Under the pieces are notes generated by a model, which ran no database searches, had not been told where the DNA came from, and saw nothing but the letters and a program-made list of their open reading frames with translations. This document shows positions 22,662 through 33,758 of a DNA stretch of 64,000 bases, piece after piece. A program made the position numbers and the translations under genes. Location of the stretch: the NCBI GenBank assembly GCA_020631735.1, contig CM036191.1, positions 38,609,335-38,673,334 of the forward strand, given 5' to 3'. Position 1 is the stretch's first letter. Each line of letters begins with the position of its first letter. The DNA is from Saccharum officinarum. Lineage: Eukaryota > Streptophyta > Magnoliopsida > Poales > Poaceae.

Positions 22662-25600
22662 TGTAACACCCTGGATTTTTGCCATGTTTTGAAAACCACA
22701 AAAAATTGAACTTTTAAAATTTTTCTATAAACCACACAACCGCGTGGGATTATTTTGACGCAAATAGAATTTGTCAAGTGATAAGCGTGAAAACTGTTTG
22801 CTTTTGTGTTGAACTTATGGTGGTACAACTCCTTGGAAATTATTTTTGGATTTGAATTTCTCTCTAGTAGTTTTGTATGGAATTCTGGGAAAAGAAAAAG
22901 GGGAGAGATACTTCTAGACAGCTCGGGCCCATTCCCTCTCCCTCTCTCCTCTGGGCCCAGCGTGGCCCACTCCTCTCCTTCTCCTTTCCTCTCCGCATGG
23001 GCTGGGCTCCGGCCGCGGCCCAGCAAGGCGCAGCGGCTGCCTCTCCTATTTCCCTTCCCCCTCCCATCGACACGTGGGACCCGGCGTCGGCTCCGTCCCC
23101 TCCGACGCGCCTTCCATGTTCGCGTCCGCCAAACCGGCCCGCTGTGGCCCCATCCCGGTGTTGAGGAAGAAAAGCGCACAGGCAACATGCTGACCACGGC
23201 CTCACACCATCCCATCACCCCTCTCCTCTTCTCCTGTGCTCCAAGCGCGTCAATGCCTTCAGAGAGGCCGGGGCGGGAACCCCGCCAGCGCCATTGACGC
23301 GACCTTACCTAGCACCGACTTCATCGGAGCACGAGAGGATGTGGAGGCGTCTAGCTCAGCGGACAGATTTTTCTTCAAGCTCAAGCACGTGCGCGGAAGG
23401 CTGGAAGAGAAAATATCTGCCGGCGGGCAAGAAAAGATCTCGCCGCCGCCGCCGACCTCGCCGGCTATAAATAGGCGTCACCGGTGAGCTTCCGCATCAA
23501 CCACCACAACTCCGAACTCCACCTAGAGCTGGAACGAGCCATTCCCCCCTTTATCTCCTCCCTTCCCCTCTTATTCCCTGCTTCATCTCGTTTTCCCCAA
23601 ATTGGGCGTCGCCGCCTCCGTGGAGTTAAGCTCCAATTCACCCCTCTGTAGCACATCTCCGGCCAGGTTAGGAAGCAGGTGAGTGCCCGGGCCTTTCCTC
23701 TACCTTTTCTGTCACTTCTAGCACCTTATTCTCTCTGCTGTGGCCGGCCACCGTGTAGCACCTGCCGTCGGGCCGCCATGACTGCTGGCCGTTGTCAGCA
23801 AGGCACTGCCAAGCTGAGCCCCTCCCTTTTTCACAACCGTGCTACACTGCAACCACTACACACGCACCAGCGCACGCCTAAGCGCTTCACGAGGAAGCGA
23901 GCACCTCACCGCGCCACCACATTCACCACGGCGAACCACCGCCGCCGCCACGAGCCCGCACTGCCACCACAAACTCCACCCGAAGCTGCGGCTCGGTCTG
24001 TGGAGCACCGCCCGCCACGCCACGACGAACTCCGGCCTAGGAAGTCGCCGGGGAGGCCGATTCCGGCGAGGCCCGTGCCCTGCTCTTCTTCTACCGGCGA
24101 GCCGATGACCACCGTTTGAACGTCGTCATCCTCCGTCCCTTCCCTTTCCTCTATTACGCGGGCGCGGGTCCGAGACGGCGTCCTGCCCGTTTGAGGACGG
24201 AGGCCAACGATGGCCCACACATCACCGACGCCCTGACCCCACTGGTCAGATACACCAGCTCACGTATGTAGTACACAACGCGCAGATAATTGCTAGGGTC
24301 ACACAGGGAGTGCACACAGAGTGATGGAAAACCACTTACCTTACATAGAAAAATTCCCAGAAAATTCCTACAAATACTAGAGGCACCCTAGAACCTACCC
24401 ACACTGTTACCACGACTTTTTCCATTCATCCAAATATCTCCAAAAATTCCATAAATTCTCCAACCCTATCTTTAATTCCTAAAAATCATAACTTCCACAT
24501 TCTAACTCCGTTTTCCGTAAAAGCACCACCAAAATTCCTCTAAAATCTAGCTCTATTTATTTTATATAGTACCACCATATAGTTCTATGTTTGTTTTTAT
24601 GTTACTTTTGTGTTTACTTTTATGTCAGGCGGTAGTCTCATTTTTTAGCAACAATCAGCAGAGGGCGGAGACTACCAGGAGGGCGAGAACCCGGACTACG
24701 TCGGATCGGAAGGAGAGTTCAACGAAGGCAAGTCCTAACCCCCCTATTTCACCACCATCATGTTATACCATTTCCATTATAAACTGGAATTTATGATAAT
24801 GTATGAGTACTGTAATATATGAATTAATAATCATTGGTTACGTGTAAGGAACCGAACTATGTGAATATGGTGATAAATAAAACTTGTTGACGGGAGCGAG
24901 TGAGAGTAATTTATGTGGGATAGATTACCTTGGCAGGTTCGCCTGTGTGGGTTCCTATGGGAGATACTCGCTTCGGTCGTATAAGAACCGGTTCATAGGC
25001 CATCTCACCTAGTCTGATATACGTACAACCACATGTCTATATGGGTAGACCAAATCTCACACCCCATTGGGTAGAAGTATAATTTCCACTAGAAGGCCGG
25101 CGTGGCAACGGACTATCAGGAGAGGACACAGTTGCTAAGTGATCTTTCGTGGTCTGGTCGGTGTGGTTGCTATATGGTCTTCCATGTAAAAGTTACTGTT
25201 GTGCCATGTGCGAGCACCTTTTTTTTATAGAACTAGATGCTATGTGATCATCCAAATGGATGCTGTGTGATCATCCAACCACTAGATATTCTGGGGTGCT
25301 GTGTGATCATCCTGATGTCGTGTGGGTTCTGATCCCTAAGTAAACCGTAGTGGAATTATACGAAAGCCTGAGGTCGCGTCATATGGGTACCGGATCTTGT
25401 TAGGCCTGTCCTACCACTAATCATGGTCGGACTGTGTCTATCATATGGGGAAAAGTGTACCCCTCTGCAGTGTTTAATAATCCTATTCGAATAGCCCGTC
25501 CTTGGAATGAGCAACCACTAGGATGAGGTCTCCTTTGATTAGTTTTTCATATGATAACCAGACTGATAATATTAATTAATAATTATTGCAACTCTGGAAC

Positions 25601-26152
25601 CAGCGGGAAGGATAATGCTCTCCCAGGGCCCAAAACCCTTTCTTTTAAACAATACTACCGCCACCACCATCCACATCACCATGTCCCTTGTTAGGGCTTG
25701 CTGAGTACTTCGTGTACTCACCCGTTGTTGACTCACAGATATCGACCCCGAGGAGGACTACGACATCGACGAGGAGGCGGACCACGAGGACTAGGAGTTA
25801 CGCGAGGACCTACAGATATGCTAAAAGGAGTTTTTTTGGACATAGGGCTTCGACCGCGCTCAAGCATGCCTGTGGAATAAAGTATCGCTTGCTGTAGTAT
25901 TCGTTGTAGTAGCCACCACCCACTGTAATAAATTGCCGTTTCGCGGTAAAAGAACATCGCTAGTTAAGTAATGCCTATGGCTATGCCATTTAAACCTTGA
26001 CTATTGTAAAACCTTATTATTTCCGTTATTAATAAAGCTCGATGTTTTGTGTTAAATCAATCTGTGTGCTATTTCTGTTATTTTGTGTGTATTTGCGATT
26101 GATCCTGACGCAAATATAAAGGCACGTGGACCTTCAACTTGAGGGTCCGACA
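22662..26152 (+). mobile_element. Solo Ty3/gypsy-type LTR, 3.5 kb
   Basis: Starts TGTAACACCC and ends ...GGGTCCGACA, flanked by the 5-bp duplication ATCAT (22657-22661 and 26153-26157). No gag or pol inside. The TGTAACACC start and kilobase length are typical of Tekay/Del-type chromovirus LTRs. It contains a GC-rich block (about 22920-24230) with a TATA-like box CTATAAATAGG near 23464, and AT-rich flanks. ORFs inside it are low-complexity and not supported as genes. Strand is inferred from the TGTAACACC start. Confidence 0.85.
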
Positions 26153-26157
26153 ATCAT

Positions 26158-26815
26158 GCCTTCCTCAATTGCCTCCGCCACTTGCATGCCCTCCCAAGTG
26201 GTTTGCTTTAGATCTGCCCTCATTGGCCGTTGTCCCCGCTTGCGTGTCCGGTAGTCCTCCGCCTGATCTCAATCACCCTAGCCATTGTACTTGCATGTGT
26301 GGCTTCTCTATCTGCCCTCCACCCGAGCTACAACCTCCCTCGCTCCCTCTCATGTGAGCTCAACCTCCCCAATGCCTTCCTATCCAAGCTTGACCTTCCT
26401 GGTGTCATCCTTCCAGAGCTTAGCTTCCTCAGCCACCCTCTTGCTCAAGCTTGCACCCCGATGCTATCATGCCCGAGCTCTACCTCGCCCGACCTCTGAG
26501 GTATAGACTCCGCCTCGCCCGACCCCGAGGGCTGGGCTCTGCCTCACCCAACCCCAAGGGCTAGGCTCCGCCTCAATCGACCCTCGAGGGTCGGACCTCG
26601 CCTCGCTCGATGTCCAAAGGCTGGCTCCGCCTCGCCTAACAATCGCACCCTGCTCCTTCAATGATGATACGCACAGGGTAAGACAAGGCGTTTGGGTCAA
26701 CCGCGGCATCAAGGACCATGCCCTGCGCCCTTGCAGGAAAGTACCGTTAGGGCACAATGGGATGGGTGCTTAGACCCTTCTAGCCGTGGCAGAGCCTGAA
26801 TAGTGTTGTAGGCGC
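26158..26815 (+). other. Leader-like sequence of a Tat/RIRE2-like gypsy element
   Basis: Pro/Leu-rich low-complexity sequence leading into the gag ORF that follows. Between about 26473 and 26640 there are roughly five degenerate copies of a ~30-bp unit with the pattern CTCCGCCTCGCCCGACC and CGAGGGCTGG. Such repeats are common in non-coding parts of this gypsy group (recollection, not verified here). Confidence 0.45.
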
Positions 26816-27588
26816 GTGCTCTTTGCCCTACAGTGTCGTAGGCGCCGCCTTCAGCCCTCCAGGAAGGGGCTCCTCTCTTCGGAATGCCACATGCGGAGCA
26901 CCCCGGCAGCATTTCCGTTTGGTCTTCGCAATGCCGTGGCAACCGCTGGCCACCTTGTGGCCCTACGCATGGTTCAACCACCCGTGGATAGCGAGTTCAT
27001 GGGGGCAATTGAACACGACACAGAGTCTCTCCATAAGCTCCTCACGGAGGAGCCAGGATCATCCTCTAGCTCTGACTCTAGCAGGGGGAGCCATCACCCT
27101 TCTCGGGAATGCTTCATGGCGAAAACCCCCGAGGGGCGCGTTGAAAGCATCTCCGGGGAGGAAGCCACCCCAATAGGTGATCCCGACGGCAAGGTCGTAG
27201 GGGAAGCAATGGCCCCATCTCGCATAAGGATGGAGCAGCTGAGAGCCCGAAAGCTTGAGATCAACGAGGCTAGACAAGAGCTCGTGAGGGAATACGTGGA
27301 AATCGATTGCGAGATCGAACGCCATGGAAACAGCGGGCGCGCACGCGCCACGACCCGTAACATACACCTGAGGATCGTCACCGATGATGGAGCTCTTCCT
27401 CACTTCGCTCGGGCGAGCCAGAACATCGCCGCCATGACGGCCTTGCTCCATGGCCTCACAGAGACCGTGACGCCTAAGGATCGCCGAGCCCACCAAGAAA
27501 TTCACATGTTGCTTGAACGTGCGGCGGCGCAGTAGGCGGAGAGCTCATTGTCTCCGCAACACGAGGTCGACACCAGTCAGCATACGCT
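26816..27588 (+). pseudogene. gag: Tat/RIRE2-like gypsy Gag N-terminal region (copy 1)
   Basis: An open frame of 239 codons ends in TAG at 27533-27535, where the related sequence at 59341 reads CAG (Gln). Diagnostic parts are a helical stretch (MEQLRARKLEINEARQELV) and the conserved LPHFARASQNIAAMTALLHGL plus HMLLERAAAQ, all shared with 58919-59400. The start is uncertain; homology to the second copy is clear only from about 26865. The gag is interrupted at 27588 by the tandem chromovirus and resumes near 47306. Broken element. Confidence 0.75.
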
Positions 27589-28051
27589 TGTAACACCCCT
27601 GGGTGTTAAGCATGCATTAGCATTTCAAAGCATAAAACATTCAGCATCATTTCATGACTAGCATTGCATGAAATATAGCTCTTTTAAATTTAAACTTAAA
27701 AAGCAAATAATTAGAACCCTAACTTTGATGTAAGTGCCAAAAAGGTAGTATACTTTTGGGTATTATCAATTTTAAATAATCTAGAATAAATTAACATGAT
27801 TTTTGGAGCAATTCTTGAATTCAAGTTCTTCTCAAATTTTGTTTCAAAAATATTCTAAATAAATAAATTTTTGATTAACAATTTAGCTTTAAATCCTAAA
27901 TTCAAAATATATTGAGAATTTTGAAAAATGCCCTACATGAAAGTTGTAGAGATTAAAATTTTGAACAACTTTTATTTTGGGCCAGAATTCTGAAAACCTC
28001 TTTTTCATCTCCAAATTCAGTTTTGAATCAAATAAGGAAATCTGAAAATAT

Positions 28052-28061
28052 TATTTATAAA
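28052..28061 (+). promoter_or_regulatory. TATA-like box in LTR1
   Basis: TATTTATAAA just before an abrupt switch from AT-rich to GC-rich sequence (from about 28085). LTR3 retains TATTTATAAA at the equivalent place (44829-44838), and LTR2 has TATTTATAAG (38678-38687). Confidence 0.6.
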
Positions 28062-28490
28062 GGAAAATTCATTTTCACCCTACTGGGCCGCGGCCTCCTT
28101 TTTGGCCCAGCGGCTCTGGCAGCCCGGCCCATAGCCCCGCGCCGGCGTCCTCCCGCGTGCGCCCGCGCGTGACGCCGTGGCGCCGCGGCAAAGCTCGGCC
28201 GCCGCGTGGCCGGACGCTGACGCCGCCGCGCGACACGCGCCCCTGTGGCCCCCGCAGCACCGCGCTCGCTTACCCCCCCTCCGCGCGCTCGTCCGCCTCG
28301 GCTGCTCCCTCCATTCCCTCCTCTCGCCCCGCCAGCAGCAGTAGCAGCGCATCGCCGCGCCATCACCGGCTCCCGGAGCTCCGCCACCGCCGTTCGCGCT
28401 CGTGGCTGCTTCTCCGGCCGATTCCTCCCGGCCTCAGCTCCACCCCGCTTCCCTCCACCGCGTGCGCGCCTCCACTCCGCCGCTCGAGCT

Positions 28491-28497
28491 CAGGTGA
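28491..28497 (+). promoter_or_regulatory. Predicted 5' splice site in LTR leader
   Basis: CAG|GTGAGG at the end of the GC-rich leader, retained in LTR2 (39105-39111) and LTR3 (45265-45271). It could splice to the acceptors just before 32337 or 33759. Prediction only. Confidence 0.5.
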
Positions 28498-31400
28498 GGG
28501 CCAATTGGCCGCCCCCCCTCCTCCACTGCTGCCATGGCCGCCGTTGGCCGACGCGCATGGCCGGAGCTCCCTGGCCCTTCATGCCTCCTCCGGTCTCGAG
28601 TATCCGCTTCCCCTTCGCCTAGCGGTGCTCGCGCTCGCCTTCTCGGCCGCCCCCGTGGCCTGCATTGGCCGGCCGACGAGCTCCAGCGCCGCCATCTCCG
28701 CCGGCGAGCCTCCTCCGGAGCTCCTGCGCCGCTCGGAGTTGGTGCGCTGGGTGCGTCTCGGTGCGGGGAGCACGTTGGTGCCCTCCCCGTCGCCGGAGAC
28801 CTCACCGGCGGCGAGTTCGCCACCGGTCAGCGCCTTCCCCGCGCTGCTCTGGCTGACCGGTGGGTCCGTTGACCCATGGGTCCCGCATGTCAGCGCGTGT
28901 GGGTGCACTGCACCGGGTGTATTCAGCGTTTTCAACGGCAAATTTTTAAAAGAATTAAGGAAAATGATTTCTCAGAATTATGAAACAGCTTTGAAAAATC
29001 ATATCTCAAGATTTATAGCTCCAAAAATGATGAAACAAATTTTGAAATGTTCCTCTTGAATAGATCTACAGTTTAAAAATATCTCATATTATTTTTGTAA
29101 CACTTTACTATGCAAATTTATTTAATTGCTATAAATGCTGATATCTTAGAAAATATGTAGTAAATAAAATAATGAAGGGAAAAATGTGATTCTTGTTGCT
29201 TTAATCTTTATTAGTGATGTACTTTCTAGGAAAAATATTAGTGAAGCATGTTCTGTGAGAAATGTTTGAAGTGTAGTTCAAATGCTTTTAATTGGTAATC
29301 TTTGTTATTTTTAGTAGAGGGCTAAATTTGTATAGAACATACATGTGATAATTTTTGTAGTGTGTTAGTTTGCTGTTAGTAACATAGGAAAAATGTGAAA
29401 TCTATTGTTTGATACTTTTTCTAGTACAAAATAATTTCATGCTCATATTTTTGCTGTAACTTGTTTATTTTATACAGGCAGTTTTACATAGGCAATTCTC
29501 ATGAAAATTTAGTAATAGGTTAGTTAGGGTAAGAGTAATCTACTGTAATTTTTGTAGATTTTTATCTACACCAGAAATAGGTGTTGCTGTGTAACCCTAG
29601 TTAAATTGAGAATAAAAGATTATTCTTTATGAGAAATTAAGAGAAATAAAATATGTTTGGTGTATCTTTGAAGCATCATTATGCCTTGCTGATGTTGTGG
29701 TTGAGTTAGGTTGGTAAGCTTTGGTAGCTTAGGTTCACTGGTATGTGTAGATGATAGGCTAACTAATAGAAGAATAAGGTACATGTTTTAGGGTATATGT
29801 TCTTGGAGGACGTGGACTACCTTGTAGAAGAAATAGTTATATTCAAACTGCTCATTCCATGTGCTCATCTGCATCTCATGTCATCAAAGCACTCCACCAC
29901 AATCCGATGCATCATTCGCATGTTTACTTATGCACTTGCATCATACTGGATTGCAGGAAGAGTCGCAGGTAGCAGTACAGGAGGAGCAGGCTTGGACGGA
30001 TCAGCAGAAGCCCCAGATACAGGAGGTGCCCGAGGAGGAAGAGTCAGGCGAGGAGCTGCCAGAGTGCGTCGACCACCATCCTAGCTCGTTCGAAAGAGGC
30101 AAGCCCCGAAGCATTTTAAGTCTCCTATTTTATAAAAGTTGTTCCTTACTACATGAACTATAGTTATATATATAGTTGCATTAAGTTATAGGAGTTGAGT
30201 GAAACCGTTGTTGCATTATTACCTTGGCCACCGGATTATCTTTCACCCTGTTAGGTCAGGATCGAGTAAATTGCTTAGCCATGCTTAGACCGGTAGAAGT
30301 CGGGTGATTTCCTGTCACCTGCGAGTTATAGGTGGATACCGGGTTATGATTAGCTGTAATTGTGATCATAAAAAAATAACCAAGTGTTGATGGATAAACA
30401 AAGACCGGACGGAGTCTTATAGGGTTTTGGACTATAGTGATTCCGTCTGTGTCGATTAAGGACCGATCGTTGCTCGTCCCTCTTGTCATGTTGAACGCAT
30501 GCCTCATATTTAGCTGGCCGAATAAAGTACCTTTCGACCGCGAAGCTAGTGACACTTTTTCGAGCCGGGATAAACTCGGGTTGGCAGACTGGTGTTGAAG
30601 GGGGTGTAACGGGGACGCGAAGAGTGAGCCCAAGGTGCGTCCTGGCAGTCGGGCGGTCCCTAGGTAGTGCGATCCATGATTGTTATCCCGCGGCTTCTTG
30701 GAAAGTGTCATTGGTGATCTACGCGACCCTGACGGAGGAAAGCAGGGTTTGTGTGAGGAATAAATCTCCAGCTGGATAGGAATTCGATTCGAATCGCCGT
30801 CGCTCCCAGTTAGTGAGCACTTGACTCGAGCTATGGCATCGTAGTAACATTAATGGAACACTGATGGTTAAGTGAATGATATTGGAAATGCTAAACCTGA
30901 TATGGTAATCTAGATTGTTAATGATGAATCAAGTGATTGTTTTAGCAATAGGTGCTTACCTAGCTTGAATAGGTTATACTAAAAGTGATGCAAAAAGTAC
31001 TGGTATAGTTTTTCATAACAACTTATGCTTTTCGCAAATGAGTCAAGCCAGTCCAATCTATAAAGTCTTGCATGATCCTTGGTGTCCTTTATTTCTGGTT
31101 TATGACGGGTAAGTCTAGCTGAGTACATTCTCGTACTCAGGGCGTTGTTCCCATTGTTGTTGCAGATGGTCAGATGTACTATGAGTACTGCTCCAACTGT
31201 CTGTATCCGGCGATGGGCGACAACTAGGACCTTGGGCAAGGGTCACTCTGTTCATCTTATCTAATGCTTTTGTGGACCATGACTATCTACTGGCACTGTA
31301 TTTGAACTAAGTGTGTGTGTAAAACTACTTGCTTCCGCTATGTTATTTTGAACTATGTTGTAATAACTTTTATTCCGAACTCCGATGTACTCCACTTTTA

Positions 31401-31585
31401 TTGTGAACTCTATGTATCATGTGAACTGTGGCTGCTAAATCAGTACGATCTTGGTTGTATGTTGGTTGGTTTGAAATCCCTCGTGATTTCACGGAATCTC
31501 AGGTTATACGGGTTTAAGTTTGATAAATTAACCGCCTCGGTGGAAGATTTTCTTACTTAATCTCGTATAATTACGTTGATCCGTT

Positions 31586-32336
31586 CACATGGGTATTTAA
31601 AAACAAAACTGTATTTTCAACTAAGCTTTTAAATTTAAGAGTGTGCCAGTGGTCATATCCTTTATGCCCAATAAGGACTCTAGGTGGCTTAATTAAGTAC
31701 TAAATTGGGGGGTTTGCATCATATTTTAAATTTCGTCGCTCATACGGCGTGCTATTGTATGAGTGCCATTCAATTGAGTGGTAATGTATGGATCAATTCC
31801 CTCTACGCCCTGGTAAGTGAGAGTTGTGAGAGCATGGTCGGATACACTGCCGATCTAGGGGAGTGCTTATGTGATACCGAAATACTTACGTGCCATACGC
31901 ATGTTCGTATGAGGGTATTCAAATGGTGGGGACTTCCGTCATGTGGTGACGATGCCGTCAATAGGACGATGATTCGGGTAGTTGTTACCGTTATACTCGT
32001 ATCTAGGGATGCGTGTAGAGCGAGTAACTTACTTTACTGCTTTCTTGTATATTTTCATACTGTGAGGTTTGGGCTGAAGTGACTTTCTGTAGGTACATAA
32101 CAACGCTTTCGAGTAGTACGTATTAGTTACGTTACAAGAGATCGTTGTATGCCACCGTGTATTCCGTTAGTAGTTATTAGTTTTCTAAGTTTGTGAGGAC
32201 GTACGGAACGTGCATGTATCATGTTGTGCATTTCATTCATGGCATTGTTCCTCCCCTTATAAGTTGATTATCTCATTTCGATAAAAATGCCAACTTAAAA
32301 ATCTATTCTCACCACGGTAATAAAATTTTGCTACAG
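31586..32336 (+). other. Chromovirus leader between LTR1 and the H3-like ORF
   Basis: No coding function recognised. It ends with a T-rich stretch and CTACAG immediately before the ATG at 32337, which is a good 3' splice-site context. No tRNA-Met type PBS was found. Confidence 0.5.
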
Positions 32337-33368
32337 ATGACACGTACCAAGCAGACAGCCCGCAAGTCCACCGGCAGAGATCCCCGTCATCAGCTTGCTC
32401 CACGCACTCGTCAGCACCACACTTTTCTTGGAGAGTTTGGGATGCCTACGCTCTTGTGGAGAGTACTCAGCTATGTAGGCTATCCTGATGGGATGGAGCC
32501 CCACTACTTTTGGTCGAATGAGCGGTTGGGGGAAGGACTTTTGGTGACTGTGGAAGCAGTAGTTCGTCCCCGAGGTGATGGTTCTGAGTGGACCGGTTGG
32601 CATTTTGAGTCAACTGGCAGGACCCCTGAAGAAGCCGCTGAGAGGGCAGCCTTTGGGATCCTAAGGGATATCATGGATCGCTTTCCTCAGGAGTTGGCAG
32701 CAGCTATAGTTGGAGTCTTTCCGAGGGGCAACCCCTTCACTGACTCATGGCAGCAGGCAAGAGGAAGATCTCTGGAGATTAGCGCCGCAGAAGCACAGAA
32801 CAGTGACAACCCCGCTATGAGTGCCATGTTCGCAGTGATGAGGGCCTTTGATGGAGTGGAAGGTAGCCTGAGACGTGTGTCTAGTGCTCTTGGTCAGGCT
32901 CGTGATGACCATCGTTAGCTTCAGAGAGATCACGATGCTGAGATTGAGAGGCTCAACACAGAGATGGCTCAGTTAACTCGTCAGAGAGATCAGGCTACCC
33001 AGAGGACTGTGGCTTTCGAGGGAGATGTACGTGCCCTGAGAGAGCAAGTTGGGCGACTGACCACCGCCAACAGGAATGCTGAGCGCATGTTGACTCATGT
33101 GCTCCATCAGAGGAATGAAGCCTGGTCCGTAGAGAATGTGTTGAGGGCTAGACAATTTGAGCTAGAGCAACAACTGGCATATGCGGAGGAATATAATGAC
33201 AATCTGTATGAGGAGGTTCATTGGCTGAACAATCAACTCAACCCCTATGTTCCTCCTGGTGCGGCAGAGATGGATTTGGATGAAGACGAAGATCCTGAAG
33301 AGCCCGAAGCACCAGTTGGGAGCACCACGACGCTGCTAATGGCGACGACGCCAACGTCTCAGACTTAG
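32337..33368 (+). pseudogene. Accessory ORF with histone H3 N-terminal-tail mimic (one internal TAG)
   Basis: The ATG follows CAG directly. After Met the protein begins TRTKQTARKSTG, matching 11 of the first 12 residues of mature histone H3 (A1 to T) and placing Lys at positions 4 and 9 and Ser at 10. The following RDPRHQLAPR resembles the next part of the H3 tail (GKAPRKQLATK). The rest is not a histone fold. Residues ~50-118 are a compact domain with a pattern loosely like a double-stranded-RNA-binding fold (P-x-Y, alternating V, then AAERAAFGILRDI). A heptad-like coiled coil (about 195-300) and an acidic tail (DLDEDEDPEEPE) follow. TAG at codon 194 (32916-32918) is one transition from CAG, and the frame stays open to 33368. 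It precedes gag in the same sense. Function unknown; a chromatin-directed role is an inference. Confidence 0.75.
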
Positions 33369-33758
33369 ACAGCGACCACGATGAGTAGGCTAGTAGTTGT
33401 TGCGCTAGCTACTAGGTTCCATCTACATGATCTTTTGCTTTGTTGGCACGTTGGGCATGTAATAATGAGTAGAAAGACTAAGGCTTTGATGTAATGTTGG
33501 AAAGCTTGGATGTGTTTGTGGCGGTATCCGAACGTCAAAAAGTCCAGTGTATGTATGCTGGCAACTTGGTTGTAATGGACGCGATGTGTGCGCTTTAAGT
33601 AATCTAATTAGTGATGTTATGTTAATTGGAATGACTTATTGTGCCCCTATTTTATTGTATGAATTTATTCTCTCCAGTAAATTCAGTTTGGCATGATTTT
33701 TCATTCGGTCGCAATTCCTACAACATCACCTAATAATTACTGTTGCTGAAACATGCAG
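33369..33758 (+). other. Spacer between H3-like ORF and gag
   Basis: Non-coding, AT-rich. Homologous to 39656-39906 in copy 2. Ends in a T-rich region and ATGCAG directly before the gag ATG, a possible 3' splice site. Confidence 0.55.

Larger units (their letters stand above)
27589..31585 (+). repeat. LTR1 of the tandem chromovirus (about 4.0 kb)
   Basis: The start is firm (TGTAACACCCC after the host gag). The end is placed where similarity to LTR3 stops (CGTTGATCCGTT, 31585); no standard PBS was recognised after it, so the end is approximate. It includes a TATA-like box (28052-28061), a GC-rich leader, a donor at 28493/28494, and a segment of about 990 bp (29929-30916) missing from LTR3. 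Confidence 0.75.

Noticed and set aside
27059..27505. Minus-strand ORFs opposite Tat-like gag (also 58904-59371)
   Set aside because: Shadows of the plus-strand gag; the plus frame has the conserved Gag motifs.
28157..29059. 300-codon plus-strand ORF in LTR1 with relatives in LTR2 and LTR3 (44983-45840)
   Set aside because: Low-complexity Pro/Arg/Ser/Ala frame in a GC-rich block where stops are rare. Several frames on both strands are equally open, and the LTR copies differ by frame-changing indels within it.
32337..32400. A genuine histone H3 gene
   Set aside because: Only about 20 N-terminal residues resemble H3. The histone fold is absent, and the ORF sits inside a chromovirus next to gag.
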